Assembly (NCBI RefSeq): GCF_964253035.1
Contig: NZ_CAXUQL020000001.1
Span: 4,650,001 to 4,714,000 of the forward strand
From: Pseudorhodoferax sp032153935
GTDB lineage: Bacteria; Pseudomonadota; Gammaproteobacteria; Burkholderiales; Burkholderiaceae_C
Length of the DNA: 64,000 nt
Reading direction: 5' to 3'
Shown piece after piece: positions 14,527-23,290 of this stretch (within the stretch, counting starts at the first letter, position 1; each line of letters starts with the position of its first letter). The position numbers were made by a program, and so were the translations under genes. A model generated the notes under the pieces. The model was not told the origin of the DNA. It was given only the letters and a program-made list of their open reading frames with translations, and did not search any database.

Positions 14527-15166
14527 GGCCGCTAAGGGCAAGGCGGTCCCGGGCCGGCCTCAGCCGCCGGCCGAGCTGCTCGAAAGCAGGCATGCGGCGT
14601 TCGCCCCGGCGCCTGAGGTGCTGGAGTGGATTCAGGCCGAGGTCATCGCCGACGACGGCCGCATCCACAACCCCGACCACCTGCATCTGGAGGAATGCGA
14701 CCTGCAAGTCCTGTGGGCCAGCAGCGGTTTCCAGCGACAGGGCCGTACGGTCATCGGGAAGGCCGAGCAGGTGGCATTCCGCTGCGACGCCTGGCAGAAG
14801 GGCCGGCAGGAGCAGCAGATGCGGGAATGGTTCGGCGAGGTGCCCGAGTTCCTAATCACTCTGGACGCCCGCTACTGCTCGACCTGCAGCGACGCGGAGT
14901 TCTGCGCGCTGGTCGAGCACGAGCTCTACCACCTGTCTCACAAGGCCGACCCGTTCGGCGCGCCGAGCTTCACGAAGGAGGGCGACCCCAAGATCGAGAT
15001 CCGCGGCCACGACGTCGAGGAGTTCACGGGCGTGGTGCGGCGCTACGGCGTGGGCTCGCCCGACAGCAACCTCGCCCAGATGATCCGGGCCGCCCAGAAG
15101 GCACCCGAGGTCGCCCCGATCCGCATCGCGCAGGCCTGCGGAACCTGCCTCCTGCGTGTTGCGTAA
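14516..15166 (+). CDS. Putative phage metallopeptidase
   Basis: 216 aa. ATG at 14516 is preferred to 14510 because GGAG (14506-14509) is 6 nt upstream. VEHELYHLSH gives an HExxH zinc motif, and a Cys pair (YCSTCSDAEFC) lies just before. The family of phage putative metallopeptidases next to terminase genes shares this layout. Substrate unknown. It closes the middle region; terS follows 18 nt later. Confidence 0.75.
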   Translation: MKREAAKGKAVPGRPQPPAELLESRHAAFAPAPEVLEWIQAEVIADDGRIHNPDHLHLEECDLQVLWASSGFQRQGRTVIGKAEQVAFRCDAWQKGRQEQQMREWFGEVPEFLITLDARYCSTCSDAEFCALVEHELYHLSHKADPFGAPSFTKEGDPKIEIRGHDVEEFTGVVRRYGVGSPDSNLAQMIRAAQKAPEVAPIRIAQACGTCLLRVA

Positions 15167-15184
15167 TCCCGACAGGCCCCAGAC

Positions 15185-15652
15185 ATGGCAAAACTCACAG
15201 AACCGATGAAGCTGGCGATCGTTCAGGCGCTGGCCTGCTACGACACGCCGTCCGAGGTGGCCGAAGCGGTAAAGGAGCAATTCGGGGTCGTCATCACCCG
15301 CCAGCAGGTGGCCGGCTACGACCCTACGAAGGGCTCGTGCAAGGGCATGGCCAGGAAACTGCGCGACGTGTTCGAGCAGACCCGTAAGGCATTCCTGGCC
15401 GACGTGTCGACCATCCCGATCGCTCAGCAGGCCGTGCGCCTGCGCGCGCTGCAGCGTGAGTTCGAGCGTGCCAAAGCCAGGGGAAACACGGCCATGGTGG
15501 CGCAGCTGCTCGAGCAGGCGGCCAAGGAATGCGGCGGCGTGCTGACCAACCGGCGCGAGCTGACCGGTAAGGGCGGCGGGCCCATCCAGCAGGCCAACTT
15601 GTCCTCCGAGGAGTTCGCGGAGGCGGCGCGCCGCATCGCCGCAGAGGTGTGA
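15185..15652 (+). CDS. Terminase small subunit (DUF2280)
   Basis: 155 aa. The N-terminal helix-turn-helix (IVQALACYDTPSEVAEAVKEQFGVVITRQQVAGYDP) recognises packaging sites, then RQAFLADVSTIPIA-like helices (KAFLADVSTIPIAQQAVR) form the oligomerisation part. Size and position immediately before terL fit. Stop overlaps the terL GTG by 4 nt. Confidence 0.85.
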   Translation: MAKLTEPMKLAIVQALACYDTPSEVAEAVKEQFGVVITRQQVAGYDPTKGSCKGMARKLRDVFEQTRKAFLADVSTIPIAQQAVRLRALQREFERAKARGNTAMVAQLLEQAAKECGGVLTNRRELTGKGGGPIQQANLSSEEFAEAARRIAAEV

Positions 15653-17067
15653 AGCGGGACTTCTCGGCCGCCGAGGCCATGGCCGCCCAGGAAATGGCGC
15701 GCCAGGACCTGTACTTCTTCAGCCGGTGGATGTTCCTGCAGCGCAAGGGCTACACCTGGCGGCGGGCCCGGCACCACAAGCTGATCTGCGACGCGCTCAT
15801 GCGGGTCTACCGCGGGGAGTGCAAGCGCCTGGTGATCAACATCCCGCCCCGGTACTCCAAGACCGAGCTCGCGGTGGTCAACTTCATCGCCTGGTGCATG
15901 GGCCGCGTGCCCGACTGCGAGTTCATCCACACCAGCTATTCCGGCGCGCTGGCGGTCAACAACAGCACCGCCGTGCGCGGCGTGGTGCAGCACGAGGCCT
16001 TCGGCGGCATCTTCCCCGAGCTGCAGCTGGCCAGCGACGCGCAGCACCACTGGAAGACCAGCAAGGGCGGCGTGCTGTACGCCACGGGCACGGGCGGCAC
16101 GATCACGGGCTTCGGCGCCGGCAAGCACCGCGAGGGCTTCGGCGGGGCCATCGTCATCGACGACCCCCACAAGGCCGATGAGGCAACGTCGGACGTCATC
16201 CGGCAGGGCGTGATCGACTGGTTCCAGAACACGCTGGAGAGCCGCAAGAACAGTCCGGACACGCCGATCATCGTGATCATGCAGCGCCTGCACGAGAAGG
16301 ACTTGGCGGGCTGGCTGCTGGGGGACCGCGGGAAGGATGGCAGCGGCCCGGCGGTGGCCGGCGGCAACGGCGAGGTCTGGGAGCGGCTGTGCCTGTCGGC
16401 CTGGAATGAGGACAACACGCCCCTGTGGCCCGAGAAGCACAGCGCCGAAGACCTGCGGCGCATGGAGAAGGCCGCGCCCTACGTGTTCGCCGGCCAGTAC
16501 CGCCAGCTGCCCGCGCCGCCCGAGGGCGGGGTGATCAAGCCCGACATGCTGGTTGAGGTCGACACCGTGCCGGCCAATGTGGTCGAGTGGTGCCGCGGCT
16601 GGGACTTGGGCGCCTCGACGGGCGGCGATTTCACGGCCGGCGCGCGCATGGGCCGCCTGGCGGATGGCCGCTACGTCATCGCCGGCATGGTGCGCGAGCA
16701 GTTCGAGACCAACAAGCGCGACACGCTGATCAAGACCACGGCAGACAACGACGGACGCGGCCGGGTGAAGCAGTCCCTGCCGCAAGACCCCGGCCAGGCC
16801 GGCAAGAGCCAGGTGCTGGCCTTCGCCCAGCTGCTGGCCGGCCACAGCGTGCACTTCAGCCCGGAATCAGGCGACAAGGTCACGCGCGCCACGCCGCTGG
16901 CCAGTCAGATCAACGCCGGCAACGTGCTGATCGTGAAGGGCGCTTGGAACGACCCATTCAAGGAGGAGTGCCGCATGTTCCCGAACGGCACCTATGACGA
17001 CCAAGTCGACGCGGCGGCGCGTGGGTTCAACCAGCTGCTGCATACTCCAGCGGGGATATTCGCCTAG
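15649..17067 (+). CDS. Terminase large subunit
   Basis: 472 aa from GTG. The ATPase part has the Walker A-like PPRYSKTE and the Walker B stretch GGAIVIDDPHK. The nuclease part begins RGWDLGASTGGDFTAG, with the RNase H-fold Asp, and ends with GTYDDQVDAAARG carrying the last acidic residues. Length is normal. It powers DNA packaging into proheads. The stop shares CTAG with the convergent gene that follows. Confidence 0.95.
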   Translation: MKRDFSAAEAMAAQEMARQDLYFFSRWMFLQRKGYTWRRARHHKLICDALMRVYRGECKRLVINIPPRYSKTELAVVNFIAWCMGRVPDCEFIHTSYSGALAVNNSTAVRGVVQHEAFGGIFPELQLASDAQHHWKTSKGGVLYATGTGGTITGFGAGKHREGFGGAIVIDDPHKADEATSDVIRQGVIDWFQNTLESRKNSPDTPIIVIMQRLHEKDLAGWLLGDRGKDGSGPAVAGGNGEVWERLCLSAWNEDNTPLWPEKHSAEDLRRMEKAAPYVFAGQYRQLPAPPEGGVIKPDMLVEVDTVPANVVEWCRGWDLGASTGGDFTAGARMGRLADGRYVIAGMVREQFETNKRDTLIKTTADNDGRGRVKQSLPQDPGQAGKSQVLAFAQLLAGHSVHFSPESGDKVTRATPLASQINAGNVLIVKGAWNDPFKEECRMFPNGTYDDQVDAAARGFNQLLHTPAGIFA

Positions 17068-17699
17068 CCTTGGCGCCTGGCCTTGGCTTGTTGGATCTGG
17101 GCCGGCAACGTATAGAGATAAACGAGGATGAAATGCGCCAAGTGATGCATTTGCTCGGTCATTTCTTCGGTCGCGTCATCATCCCCGTGCAGCGCTTCGT
17201 TCCCATCGAGCCTTAGCTCGTGCGCCCATTCCTGTATCTCTTTGGTAATCCGGTTCTCGCCCGCGAGCTTGTCAATTCTCTTTTCCAGTTTCCAGGCCTC
17301 CACGTCAGGCGCAAAAGCCTTCAACGCTAGCTCCATTGTCCTTCTATACATCCCACAGGAGGCATTCCAGGACTTGCGATTTCGCGCCTCTGCTGCCTCG
17401 ACGTAGGAGCGCGCGACCTTCTCCGGCACGGCATCCGGCGCCTCGACATTGATTGGCCGCGGCCAAGTCTGCATCCCGAACATTCTTGGGTTATCCAGCA
17501 GGTTGCCTTCCGTTTTGGATGGATCAATGTTGGAGCCGTGCCTGCTTCTTATAACGGCGATCACTGGCTTCCGGCAAGAGTTGCAGCTTGCAGTTACTGC
17601 CCAAGTAATTCCACCTCCTTCCAGATCGTATTGGCTGCGAAATCCAAACCCGGAATTTTGAGTACTGCAGTGAGGGCAATTCAGGACAAGAGTCGGCAT
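17064..17699 (-). CDS. DUF4145 protein on the opposite strand (prophage cargo)
   Basis: 211 aa. The N terminus has CPHC and CNSC pairs forming a zinc ribbon. The C-terminal DUF4145 domain shows SYVEAAEARNRKSWNASCGMYRRTMELALK, then a helix set with the signature LRLDGNEALHGDDD. DUF4145 is a presumed RNA/ligand-associated domain often joined to restriction and other defence proteins. It is transcribed against the late operon, has visibly lower GC, and an A/T-rich stretch precedes its ATG. This suggests lysogen expression. Function here unknown. Confidence 0.85.
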   Translation of the reverse strand: MPTLVLNCPHCSTQNSGFGFRSQYDLEGGGITWAVTASCNSCRKPVIAVIRSRHGSNIDPSKTEGNLLDNPRMFGMQTWPRPINVEAPDAVPEKVARSYVEAAEARNRKSWNASCGMYRRTMELALKAFAPDVEAWKLEKRIDKLAGENRITKEIQEWAHELRLDGNEALHGDDDATEEMTEQMHHLAHFILVYLYTLPAQIQQAKARRQG

Positions 17700-17741
17700 A
17701 TATTTTTTTGGTGAAAAGTTGGATGGTAGCCAACGATCTGC

Positions 17742-17755
17742 CTCCCTAGCATGGG
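17742..17755 (+). promoter_or_regulatory. Late-gene start-associated repeat, copy 1
   Basis: CTCCCTAGCATGGG. The TAGCAT ends 6 nt before the portal ATG, where no AGGAGG-type site exists. It follows the DUF4145 gene. Confidence 0.65.
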
Positions 17756-17758
17756 GTG

Positions 17759-19159
17759 ATGCCCGAACAGCTCGCCGTCAACACCTACGAACTCGCACGC
17801 GCCCGCGAGGACTTCGCCCGAGCGTTCGGCGCCCTGGATGCCAAGCGTCCGGGTGCATGGCAGCAGTACGGCTACAAGTCCGACCTCACGTTCGCCGACT
17901 TCAAGCAGGCCTATGACCGCGGTGGCGCGGCCCATGGCGCCGTGCACCGCCTGCTGGACGGCTGCTGGCAGAAGCTCCCCCGCATCAAGCAGCCCAAGGC
18001 CGACAAAGAGACGGCGTGGGAAACCAAGGTCGCCAAGGCCATCAAGGCCATCAACGGCTGGCAGAAGCTGCGCGACTTCGACCGCCGCAACATGGTGGGG
18101 CGGTACGCGGCCCTGATCTACCGCATGGCGGACAACCAGCCGCTGAGCGCGCCGCTGGCCACTGCGACCAAACTGGTCGACCTGGTGCCGGTCTTCGAGG
18201 ACCAGATCAAGGTGACGAAGTGGGATGAGGTCAAGACCTCGGAGCGCTACGGCCAGCCCGAGACCTATCAGTACCGCACGCGCCCGCTCGGCGAGCTCGA
18301 CACGCAGGCTGCCCCGTCCGACTGGGAGACCGTGCACTGGACCCGCGTGCAGATCCTGGCCGAGGGCAGCGTGGGCGACATGTTCGACGGCGTGCCGCTG
18401 CTGCGCGCCGGCTTCAACAACCTGGTCGACATTGAGAAGCTGAGCGGCGGCGGCGCCGAGTCGGCGCTGAAGAACAGCGCGCGGACCATCGTGTTCCAGT
18501 ACGAGCCGACGGCATCCGTGCAGGCCATCTCCACGCAGAACCCCGACGGCAGCGTCGGGACCAAGTCCGTACGCGAGGTGCATGAGGAGCAGACGCGGGC
18601 CTTGAACCGCAATCAGGACGCCTCGATCGTGCTGCAGGGCGGCGAGGCCACCACGCTGCAGACCACCCAGTCCGACCTGGAGCCGCAGTTCAACATCTCG
18701 GCCAACCTGTTCGCCGCCTCGGTGCGCATGCCGTTCACTGTGCTGTTCGGTCAGCAGACTGGACGCCTGGCCAGCGACGAGGACAAGGCGGACTTCGGCG
18801 CGCGCTGCGCAAGCCGGCAGGCCAACGACCTGACACCGATGCTCGAGGAGTTCGTGCGGCGCATGCAGGCCTGCGGCATCTTCGACAAGGGCGACTTCGA
18901 GGTGGAGTGGCCGCCGGTCAACGCGCCCAGCGACAAAGACAAGCTCGAGAACCTGGGCAAGGCCACGGCAGCCATGCAGCAGGCGTTCCAGGCCGGGCTG
19001 ACCGAGCCGCTGTTCGACGCGAACGAGCTGCGCGCCATGGTCGGGTTCGAGCCGCGCACCGATGACGGGATGCCGGAGGAGGGGGATCCGGCCGACGACC
19101 CTGATGCGGACCCGGCCGCGCAGCGGCAGGCCAAGGCCCAGAAGGGCGGCACGCCATGA
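17759..19159 (+). CDS. Portal protein (DUF1073 family)
   Basis: 466 aa. FARAFGALDAKRPGAWQQYG, DLVPVFEDQIK, WTRVQILAEG and the segment SLVD-like LLRAGFNNLVDIEKL follow the DUF1073 portal plan; the C-terminal NISANLFAASVRMPFTVLFGQQ and DEDKADF motifs are the crown-side helices. Twelve copies form the DNA channel at the capsid vertex. Start is ATG at 17759, preceded only by the repeat motif. Database names linking this family to anti-CBASS activity are not supported by any phosphodiesterase motif here. Confidence 0.9.
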   Translation: MPEQLAVNTYELARAREDFARAFGALDAKRPGAWQQYGYKSDLTFADFKQAYDRGGAAHGAVHRLLDGCWQKLPRIKQPKADKETAWETKVAKAIKAINGWQKLRDFDRRNMVGRYAALIYRMADNQPLSAPLATATKLVDLVPVFEDQIKVTKWDEVKTSERYGQPETYQYRTRPLGELDTQAAPSDWETVHWTRVQILAEGSVGDMFDGVPLLRAGFNNLVDIEKLSGGGAESALKNSARTIVFQYEPTASVQAISTQNPDGSVGTKSVREVHEEQTRALNRNQDASIVLQGGEATTLQTTQSDLEPQFNISANLFAASVRMPFTVLFGQQTGRLASDEDKADFGARCASRQANDLTPMLEEFVRRMQACGIFDKGDFEVEWPPVNAPSDKDKLENLGKATAAMQQAFQAGLTEPLFDANELRAMVGFEPRTDDGMPEEGDPADDPDADPAAQRQAKAQKGGTP

Positions 19160-19398
19160 GGATCAGCGTCGACAAGTCGCACCCCGCATACAGCCCGCGG
19201 TGCATGGGCTCCAGGGTCTTGCTCGATGGCGTTGAGCAGTCCTTCGTGATTACGGCGGACGAGGACCGCGGCTACATCGTGCGCTACGTCCGCGACCAGG
19301 CCGGCAGACTCCACCTCAACGAAGACCGCACGGAAGTGGTTCGAGAGCAGGTGTCGGGCGCAGTGCGCGTCGACCTGCCTGCGCGGTTCTGGGCGTGA
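19156..19398 (+). CDS. Hypothetical phage protein between portal and minor head genes
   Basis: 80 aa, 4-nt overlaps on both sides. Beta-rich with CMGSRVLLDGVEQSFVITAD and an RYVRDQAGRLHLNEDRTEVV strand pair, resembling small phage proteins that carry a host-target-like fold. Function unknown. Confidence 0.65.
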   Translation: MRISVDKSHPAYSPRCMGSRVLLDGVEQSFVITADEDRGYIVRYVRDQAGRLHLNEDRTEVVREQVSGAVRVDLPARFWA

Positions 19399-20315
19399 CG
19401 CCCGTCCGCAACCCGGCCATCCCGGGCACGCCGCGTGACCGCACCGGCACGGCCGGCATCCTGCGCAAGGCCGTCGCCGAGATCAACAGCCGTTTCAGGC
19501 TCCTGCAGTCCGACGTCCTGGCCATCTTCGCCCGCATCCCGGTCTACGCCGCCAACGACGTCGGCGACATCACGCTGTACGGGCTGACGCCCGAGCAGAT
19601 GCAGGCCATCTCGTCTGAGCTGATGGCCGCCGTCGAGCGCTGGATCGCATCGGGCCGTGACCCTGCGCACAGCCTGTGGTGGAGCACGTACGACCAGCAG
19701 GCCATGCAGCTGGGCGCGGCGCAGAGCGCGGCCAACCTCTCCAACCTGTCGGCCAGCTACGCAGCCAGCCGCTCGCTCGAGCAGATCATCTACAGCACGC
19801 CGTACAAGACCCGCCTGGGCATGGCGCAGATCCGCAGCAGCGAGTACTGGACGGGCCTGGCCACCGCGCAGAAGACCGAGCTGGCGCAGATCATCGGCCG
19901 AGCTGTGGTCGACGGCAAGAACCCCAAGGCCGTGCGGACCGAGATCATGGGGCGCATTGGCGTTGGCCGGGCGCGCGCCGCGCAGTACGCGCAGACCGAC
20001 ATCACCAACACGCTGCGCGAGTCGCGCCAAGCGGAAGCTGACTACGCCGAGACGGAGTTGGGCATCAAGCTGGGCCTGCTGTGGACGTCGGCCCTGCTGC
20101 CGACCACGCGGCACTGGCACGCCTCGCGCAACGGCAAGGTCTACACGACGGCCCAGGTGAAGGAGTTCTATTCGGTCAACGGCAACCGCTTCCGGTGTCA
20201 CTGCGCGCAGACCGAGTGCCTGCTGGACGCGGCCGGCAATCCCATCCTGACCAAGAAACTGAAGGCCACCATGGCGAACGAGCTGGCCGCCTGGAAGAAG
20301 GCGAATTCGGACTAG
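19395..20315 (+). CDS. Minor head protein (phage Mu F / SPP1 gp7-like)
   Basis: 306 aa from GTG. The C-terminal domain has TRHWHASRNGKVYT, VKEFYSVNGNRFRCHCAQTE, the conserved His/Cys-containing end of the Mu gpF family. The N-terminal half is helical. These proteins bind the portal and are packaged in a few copies. The stop shares CTAG with a convergent short gene. Confidence 0.88.
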   Translation: MTPVRNPAIPGTPRDRTGTAGILRKAVAEINSRFRLLQSDVLAIFARIPVYAANDVGDITLYGLTPEQMQAISSELMAAVERWIASGRDPAHSLWWSTYDQQAMQLGAAQSAANLSNLSASYAASRSLEQIIYSTPYKTRLGMAQIRSSEYWTGLATAQKTELAQIIGRAVVDGKNPKAVRTEIMGRIGVGRARAAQYAQTDITNTLRESRQAEADYAETELGIKLGLLWTSALLPTTRHWHASRNGKVYTTAQVKEFYSVNGNRFRCHCAQTECLLDAAGNPILTKKLKATMANELAAWKKANSD

Positions 20316-20482
20316 CTGCCGTCCGGCGGCGCCTGTTCCGCCTCGCGCTTCGCCTTCTCAGACGCTTCCGCTGCGGCCTGGTCCGCGAGGAATCGCCGGT
20401 CCTTGACCGCGTACGCGCCCAGGATGCGCAGCGCCGTGTCGTCGTGCTCGGGTATCTCAATCGGCGGCTGCGGCGGGCTCAT
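20312..20482 (-). CDS. Short reverse-strand gene, 56 aa
   Basis: MSPPQPPIEIPEHDDTALRI followed by an Ala/Glu/Lys helix (FLADQAAAEASEKAKREAEQ) and a stop. The composition is protein-like and it fills the only gap between the minor head and protease genes. It converges with the minor head gene, sharing CTAG, exactly as DUF4145 does with terL. No family recognised and no strong ribosome-binding site, so this remains tentative. Confidence 0.5.
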   Translation of the reverse strand: MSPPQPPIEIPEHDDTALRILGAYAVKDRRFLADQAAAEASEKAKREAEQAPPDGS

Positions 20483-20498
20483 CCGGGCAGTGTAGCGG

Positions 20499-20512
20499 CC
20501 TCCCTAGCATGC
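20499..20512 (+). promoter_or_regulatory. Late-gene start-associated repeat, copy 2
   Basis: CCTCCCTAGCATGC. TAGCAT ends 8 nt before the ATG at 20519. No Shine-Dalgarno is present. Confidence 0.65.
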
Positions 20513-20518
20513 CTTTGC

Positions 20519-21811
20519 ATGAGCAAACGCGTCCACATCCTCTCGGCCGTCAACGCTGCGAACATCAGCAAGGACGGCTCGACATACACGATCCGCGACG
20601 TTTGCTGCGCCGTGGATGGCATCGTCATGAACCGCCGGCTGTACCCCGCCGACCAGCTGGCTGCAGGCTTCGCCACGTTGGAGGGCAAGCCGGCGCCGGC
20701 CGGCCACCCCAAGAACGCGGCGGGCCAGCACATCAGCGCGCTCAACGGCGAGGCGCTGGCATCGGCGTGGATCGGCAGCTACGCGCGCAACGCGCGGCAC
20801 GCCGCCGGCCGCACGCTGGTGGACGTGGTCGTCAACGAGAGCCAGGCTCGCGCTCATCCCAAGGGTCTGCAGCTGGTCGCGCGCCTGGACGCCGCAATCG
20901 CTGGCACCAACGTCGAGCCCGTGCACGTGTCCACCGGACTGATGCTCGACGAGATCAAGGCCAACGGCGAGAGCAATGGCAAGGCCTACGACACGGTGGC
21001 CAGCAATCTGCGCTACGACCATCTGGCCATCCTCGTTGACGAGATCGGCGCGGGCACTCCGGAGGAGGGTGTCGGCATGTTCCTCAACAGCGCCGGCCAG
21101 GCCGAGGAGGTCGAGGCCGCCGCACTCAACGCCGCAGAACCCGAGGACAAACGGCACGCCGGCCTGATGGGCTGGATCCGCAAGCTCGTCACCAACGGTG
21201 GCGACGTCTCGTTCGATCAGATCGTCGACGGCATCCGCGCGCTGCTGCCCAAGGAGGCCTACCCGCGGGAGGTGTTCCAGCGCTACGTGGTCTGGGCCGA
21301 CTACGCCAACGACAAGCTGTTCCGCCAGGACTATGCAGTCGGTTCTGACGGCTCCGTAGCATTTATTTCTGACCCCGTCGAGGTCACTCGAAAGGTCGAG
21401 TACCAACCCGTTACCAACTCGCAAAGGGACGATCCAGTGAAAGACAAAATTCTCGCCGCGCTGAATGCAGCAGGCATCAACACGGCGAGCCTGGACGATG
21501 CCCAGCTGCTGACCGCCTACAACTCCCTGGTCACGAAGCCTGGCCAGGACGCGCTGACTGCCGCCAACAGCAAGCTCGCCGAACTGGAGCTGGCCGCGAA
21601 CGCTGCCAAGGACGCCGAGCTGACCGCGCTGGCCACCGAGCTCGCGGTGAACACGTCGCTGAAGCCCGAGGACTTCAAGGCCATGGGCCTGGAGCGCTGC
21701 AAGGAGCTGAAGGCGAACGCCAAGGCCGCCCCCATCGTGCCGGGCACGCCCGCAGCCAACGCCGCCGCCGACGAGTTCGCCGGCTACGACCTCAACAAGC
21801 TGGAGGCATAA
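20519..21811 (+). CDS. Capsid maturation protease/scaffold (DUF2213)
   Basis: 430 aa. The N-terminal DUF2213 domain (DGIVMNRRLYPADQLAAGF, GHPKNAAGQHISALN) is a head-protease type domain. From about residue 307 the protein becomes Ala/Lys/Glu-rich and helical (NSKLAELELAANAAKDAELT), like a scaffold. GTG at 21437 with an upstream AGGGA could start a separate 124-aa scaffold in frame. It precedes the decoration and capsid genes, as expected. Confidence 0.8.
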   Translation: MSKRVHILSAVNAANISKDGSTYTIRDVCCAVDGIVMNRRLYPADQLAAGFATLEGKPAPAGHPKNAAGQHISALNGEALASAWIGSYARNARHAAGRTLVDVVVNESQARAHPKGLQLVARLDAAIAGTNVEPVHVSTGLMLDEIKANGESNGKAYDTVASNLRYDHLAILVDEIGAGTPEEGVGMFLNSAGQAEEVEAAALNAAEPEDKRHAGLMGWIRKLVTNGGDVSFDQIVDGIRALLPKEAYPREVFQRYVVWADYANDKLFRQDYAVGSDGSVAFISDPVEVTRKVEYQPVTNSQRDDPVKDKILAALNAAGINTASLDDAQLLTAYNSLVTKPGQDALTAANSKLAELELAANAAKDAELTALATELAVNTSLKPEDFKAMGLERCKELKANAKAAPIVPGTPAANAAADEFAGYDLNKLEA

Positions 21812-21814
21812 GTC

Positions 21815-22273
21815 ATGAACCGCATTTTCCGCAGCGGCAGCGGCGTTCCGCGCCCCCGCACCATCTCCGACAAGACCGTCTCCGGCGCGCTGTTGCCTGG
21901 CACTTTCGTTCTGATCGGCGCCACGCAGCTGACGCAGGCGACGTCTGCCAGCGGCGGCCGACTGGCCCTCCTGGGTGACCGCGACTTCTACAGCTCGCAG
22001 GGTGTGGGCACGAACACCGACCCCCTGATGACGCCCTACGCATCGGGCGAAACGGGCATCGCCTACCTGCCGAAGCCTGACGACGAGTTCGCCGCAGCCC
22101 TGGCCGCCGGCACCTACACCTACGGCCAAGAACTGACCGTCGGCGCTGCTGGTCGGCTGACCGCCGCGGCCTCGGGCGGCATCGTCGTCGCGCACTACGA
22201 CCAAGCCGGCAAGACCGTCAGCGCTGGCGAGCTGGCGGACGTCGTCATCGCCAATTCCTACACCAAGGCCTGA
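21815..22273 (+). CDS. Capsid decoration / cement protein
   Basis: 152 aa. A beta-rich protein with GALLPGTFVLIG, RLALLGDRDFY and GQELTVGAAGRLTAA, a pattern seen in head-stabilisation proteins (gp24/gpD-like) directly upstream of the major capsid gene. Assignment is by position plus fold character. Confidence 0.65.
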   Translation: MNRIFRSGSGVPRPRTISDKTVSGALLPGTFVLIGATQLTQATSASGGRLALLGDRDFYSSQGVGTNTDPLMTPYASGETGIAYLPKPDDEFAAALAAGTYTYGQELTVGAAGRLTAAASGGIVVAHYDQAGKTVSAGELADVVIANSYTKA

Positions 22274-22280
22274 GGTCTAC

Positions 22281-23279
22281 ATGCTCAAGTTCAGCAAACT
22301 CCAACAGGACATGATCCTGGCCGCGCGCTCCGCTTTCAACGCGCGCATGACCGCCATGGCCGCCAACTCGGCCGGCGTCATCGAGGGCAACTCGCTCGCG
22401 ATCCCGCTCGACGCCTGGCGTCGCATCGACTCGCGCGCGCAGCTGCTGGCGCGCAGCCGCCTGCCCATCTTCAACCGCCTGGCGCAGGCGAGCACCATCC
22501 CGGTCAGCATTGCCGACCTGGTGAACTTCTACCCGCGCATCGGCGACAGCGGCGAGGTGCTGGTGTCCATGGACGGCCGCAATGCCGCCAAGGCGGATGC
22601 GCCGGCCCTGGACTACGCCGGCACGCCCGTTCCGATCCTGACGTCCAACGCCCGCCTTGGCTGGCGCCAGATGGAGGTGATGCGCAAGGGCGGCAGCATG
22701 CTGGACACCACGGCCATCGGCAACAACCAGCGCAAGATCGCCGAGAAGATGGAAGACATGGTCCTGAACGGCCTGTCGTCGATCAACGTCAGCGGCCACA
22801 CCATCTACGGTCTGCGCAACCTGCCGGCCCGCAACACCTTCGTGCACGGCTTCGATCTGGCAGCCGCCACTGGCGCGCAGTGGCTGTCGGTCGTGAAGGC
22901 GGCCATCGCCCAGGCCATGGGTGACAACCAGTACGGCCAGATCACGCTGTTCGTGAACCAGGGTGACTACACCGCCGCGGACACGACCGACTACGCGGCC
23001 AACTACCCCGGCACGATCCTGACCCGCCTGAAGACCATCAACCAGGTCAAGGAGATCATTCCCGCGTCCTCTCTGCCGATCAACGAGATCATCGGCATCG
23101 TGGACCTGGACGCGGGCGAGTGGGGCGGCATCCTGTCCGCCATGCCGCTGGCCACGCGGCCGAAGACCCGCCTGGAGCCGGAAGACGACTACGTATTCGG
23201 CGTGATCGCTGCAGCTGCGCCGCAGTTCCGCAGCGACTACGCCGGCCAGTCGGCCTTCATCCACGGCACCAAGGCCTGA
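22281..23279 (+). CDS. Major capsid protein (encapsulin-related HK97 fold)
   Basis: 332 aa. The N terminus with QQDMILAARSAFNARMTAMA and GVIEGNSLAIPLDAWRRID, and the later GQITLFVNQGDYTAA and EIIGIVDLDAGEWGG, match the major-capsid family that is close to encapsulins. No prodomain is visible. Hundreds of copies form the icosahedral head. It follows protease and decoration genes in the canonical order. Confidence 0.88.
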   Translation: MLKFSKLQQDMILAARSAFNARMTAMAANSAGVIEGNSLAIPLDAWRRIDSRAQLLARSRLPIFNRLAQASTIPVSIADLVNFYPRIGDSGEVLVSMDGRNAAKADAPALDYAGTPVPILTSNARLGWRQMEVMRKGGSMLDTTAIGNNQRKIAEKMEDMVLNGLSSINVSGHTIYGLRNLPARNTFVHGFDLAAATGAQWLSVVKAAIAQAMGDNQYGQITLFVNQGDYTAADTTDYAANYPGTILTRLKTINQVKEIIPASSLPINEIIGIVDLDAGEWGGILSAMPLATRPKTRLEPEDDYVFGVIAAAAPQFRSDYAGQSAFIHGTKA

Positions 23280-23290
23280 GGAAGCGCGCC

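Noticed and set aside
17759..19159. Portal protein as an anti-CBASS (Acb1) factor
   Set aside because: Some databases use that name for the DUF1073 family, but no paired HxT/S phosphodiesterase motifs are visible and position and length fit a portal.
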